From positions 51,267 through 94,129 of the forward strand of contig BQKZ01002413.1 of the NCBI GenBank assembly GCA_036244855.1: a DNA stretch of 42,863 bases, read 5' to 3'. Source of the stretch: Temnopleurus reevesii (taxonomy: Eukaryota; Echinodermata; Echinoidea; Temnopleuroida; Temnopleuridae). Under the pieces are notes generated by a model, which worked only from the letters and a program-made list of their open reading frames with translations, was not told the DNA's origin and made no database searches. The position numbers and the translations under genes are program-made. Below, in pieces: positions 42,129 to 42,863 of this stretch (positions within the stretch are counted from its first letter, which is position 1; each line of letters begins with the position of its first letter).

Positions 42129-42738
42129 TATAAATAAACGATAAACAGAAAGTGGAAACAAATAAGCAGATTTAAGTAGATTGTAAGTTTTTGTCCCTCT
42201 ACTCCAACGTTCAAGTTTAATTGTCCCGTTTTACGGCAATATCTGAAATCGTGTGGTAAATTCAGTTATCATTTCCAGTTTTGATGTAAATAATACAAAT
42301 GTATCGTTTCCTTCTTGATATCATCTCATTGCCGACCTCCATACTCTGATTATGGAATTAATACACGTGGAGTTCATTCCTTTGAAGTCAGAGCTCCGCC
42401 GAAAGATCCCAAGGAGAAGCACTTTCGGCTCTCATATTACGCTATACGCAACATTACGTTAGGGGTCATTCTACTCTAACCGAGACCTCAGACTACATAC
42501 CTGATCGAGAACTACTGTTCGTTTTTAGTTCGAGTGCGAATTTCAATTCTGTCGGCATATTTCCAACAATCAAAGAATTTATAATAATCGGTGATCCATG
42601 TTTAAGAAGTCGATGCTCTGACCATCATTAAAAGCCGGCGAGATTTGCGACCTGACTCCCGCTTAGATAGGTCAAAAGAGTTTCTATGAAATCGGATTTT
42701 AATGTATACCCATTGAAACGAAATTTAAGAAGCGGAGT

Positions 42739-42863
42739 GAGGCTCTAGAAGTATCATTCTGAAAGTCAGAGTATTAAGTACAAATCCCTGCCATCCACTC
42801 GAAATGCACACAATATGTCAAGCTCTCCATTAGGCCCATAGTCTTCACCGCAGCGAGCCACAA
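42739..42863. other. Window end, no feature seen
   Basis: Unique sequence after the duplication. GTACAAATCCCTGCCATCC could be a decayed SINE box, but this is not supported. Confidence 0.4.

Larger units (their letters stand above)
41320..42738 (+). repeat. Direct duplication, unit 2 (1,419 bp)
   Basis: The second copy of 40219-41318. It is longer because it contains a SINE 3' piece (41495-41700) and an intact SINE (41868-42128). Homology ends at GAAGCGGAGT, after which the sequence (GAGGCTCTAGAAG) is unique. Confidence 0.95.

Overview
The window is eukaryotic, AT-rich, repeat-rich nuclear DNA. It holds two intact protein-coding genes, both intronless as read here, and at most one further coding scrap. 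Three things point to a marine invertebrate deuterostome, most likely an echinoderm: tRNA-derived SINEs whose 3' domain reads like AGCGCC-TGAGC...GCGCTATA-AA followed by (ATT/ATC)n; many short palindromic DNA elements; and single-exon rhodopsin-class peptide receptors in local paralogue pairs. The species cannot be fixed from the sequence alone.

The genes are two same-strand, clearly paralogous seven-transmembrane receptors at 18885-20126 and 30106-31332. Over receptor positions 81-160 they are identical at 63 of 80 residues. TM2 (RSTPN...GDLL), ERY, the ECL2 cysteine and especially NPxxLY in TM7 place them near the bombesin/endothelin/CCHamide peptide-receptor group. They differ from the class consensus in the same way: AWxP for CWxP, and His at the expected 5.58 Tyr position. 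They also share a cysteine-rich second intracellular loop and a conserved C-tail. No ligand precursor is visible in the window. A weak third coding candidate, a short exon at 37858-38011, has a Crypton/DUF3504-like N-terminus, a consensus GTAAGT donor and a TATA-less style promoter.

Layout: 0-18 kb is gene-free and carries MITEs/foldback elements, SINE and LINE 3' ends, a 37-bp minisatellite of palindromic units, and G-rich and GA-rich low-complexity blocks. 18-20.1 kb is receptor 1, followed by three palindromic elements within 550 bp of its stop. 20.7-29.6 kb is again repeats, including a 485-bp block that is an inverted copy of one just upstream of receptor 1. 29.65-31.3 kb is receptor 2 with a candidate TATA/CCAAT/GC-box promoter. 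31.3-40 kb is repeats, an assembly gap (45 N) and the possible exon. 40.2-42.7 kb is a direct tandem duplication joined at a single N, which looks like two haplotypes placed end to end. One copy carries a SINE with a 12-bp target duplication and the other keeps the empty site.

I did not find a clear new molecular system. The points most worth following are the divergent receptor pair, the probable assembly duplication, and several highly structured inverted-repeat elements.
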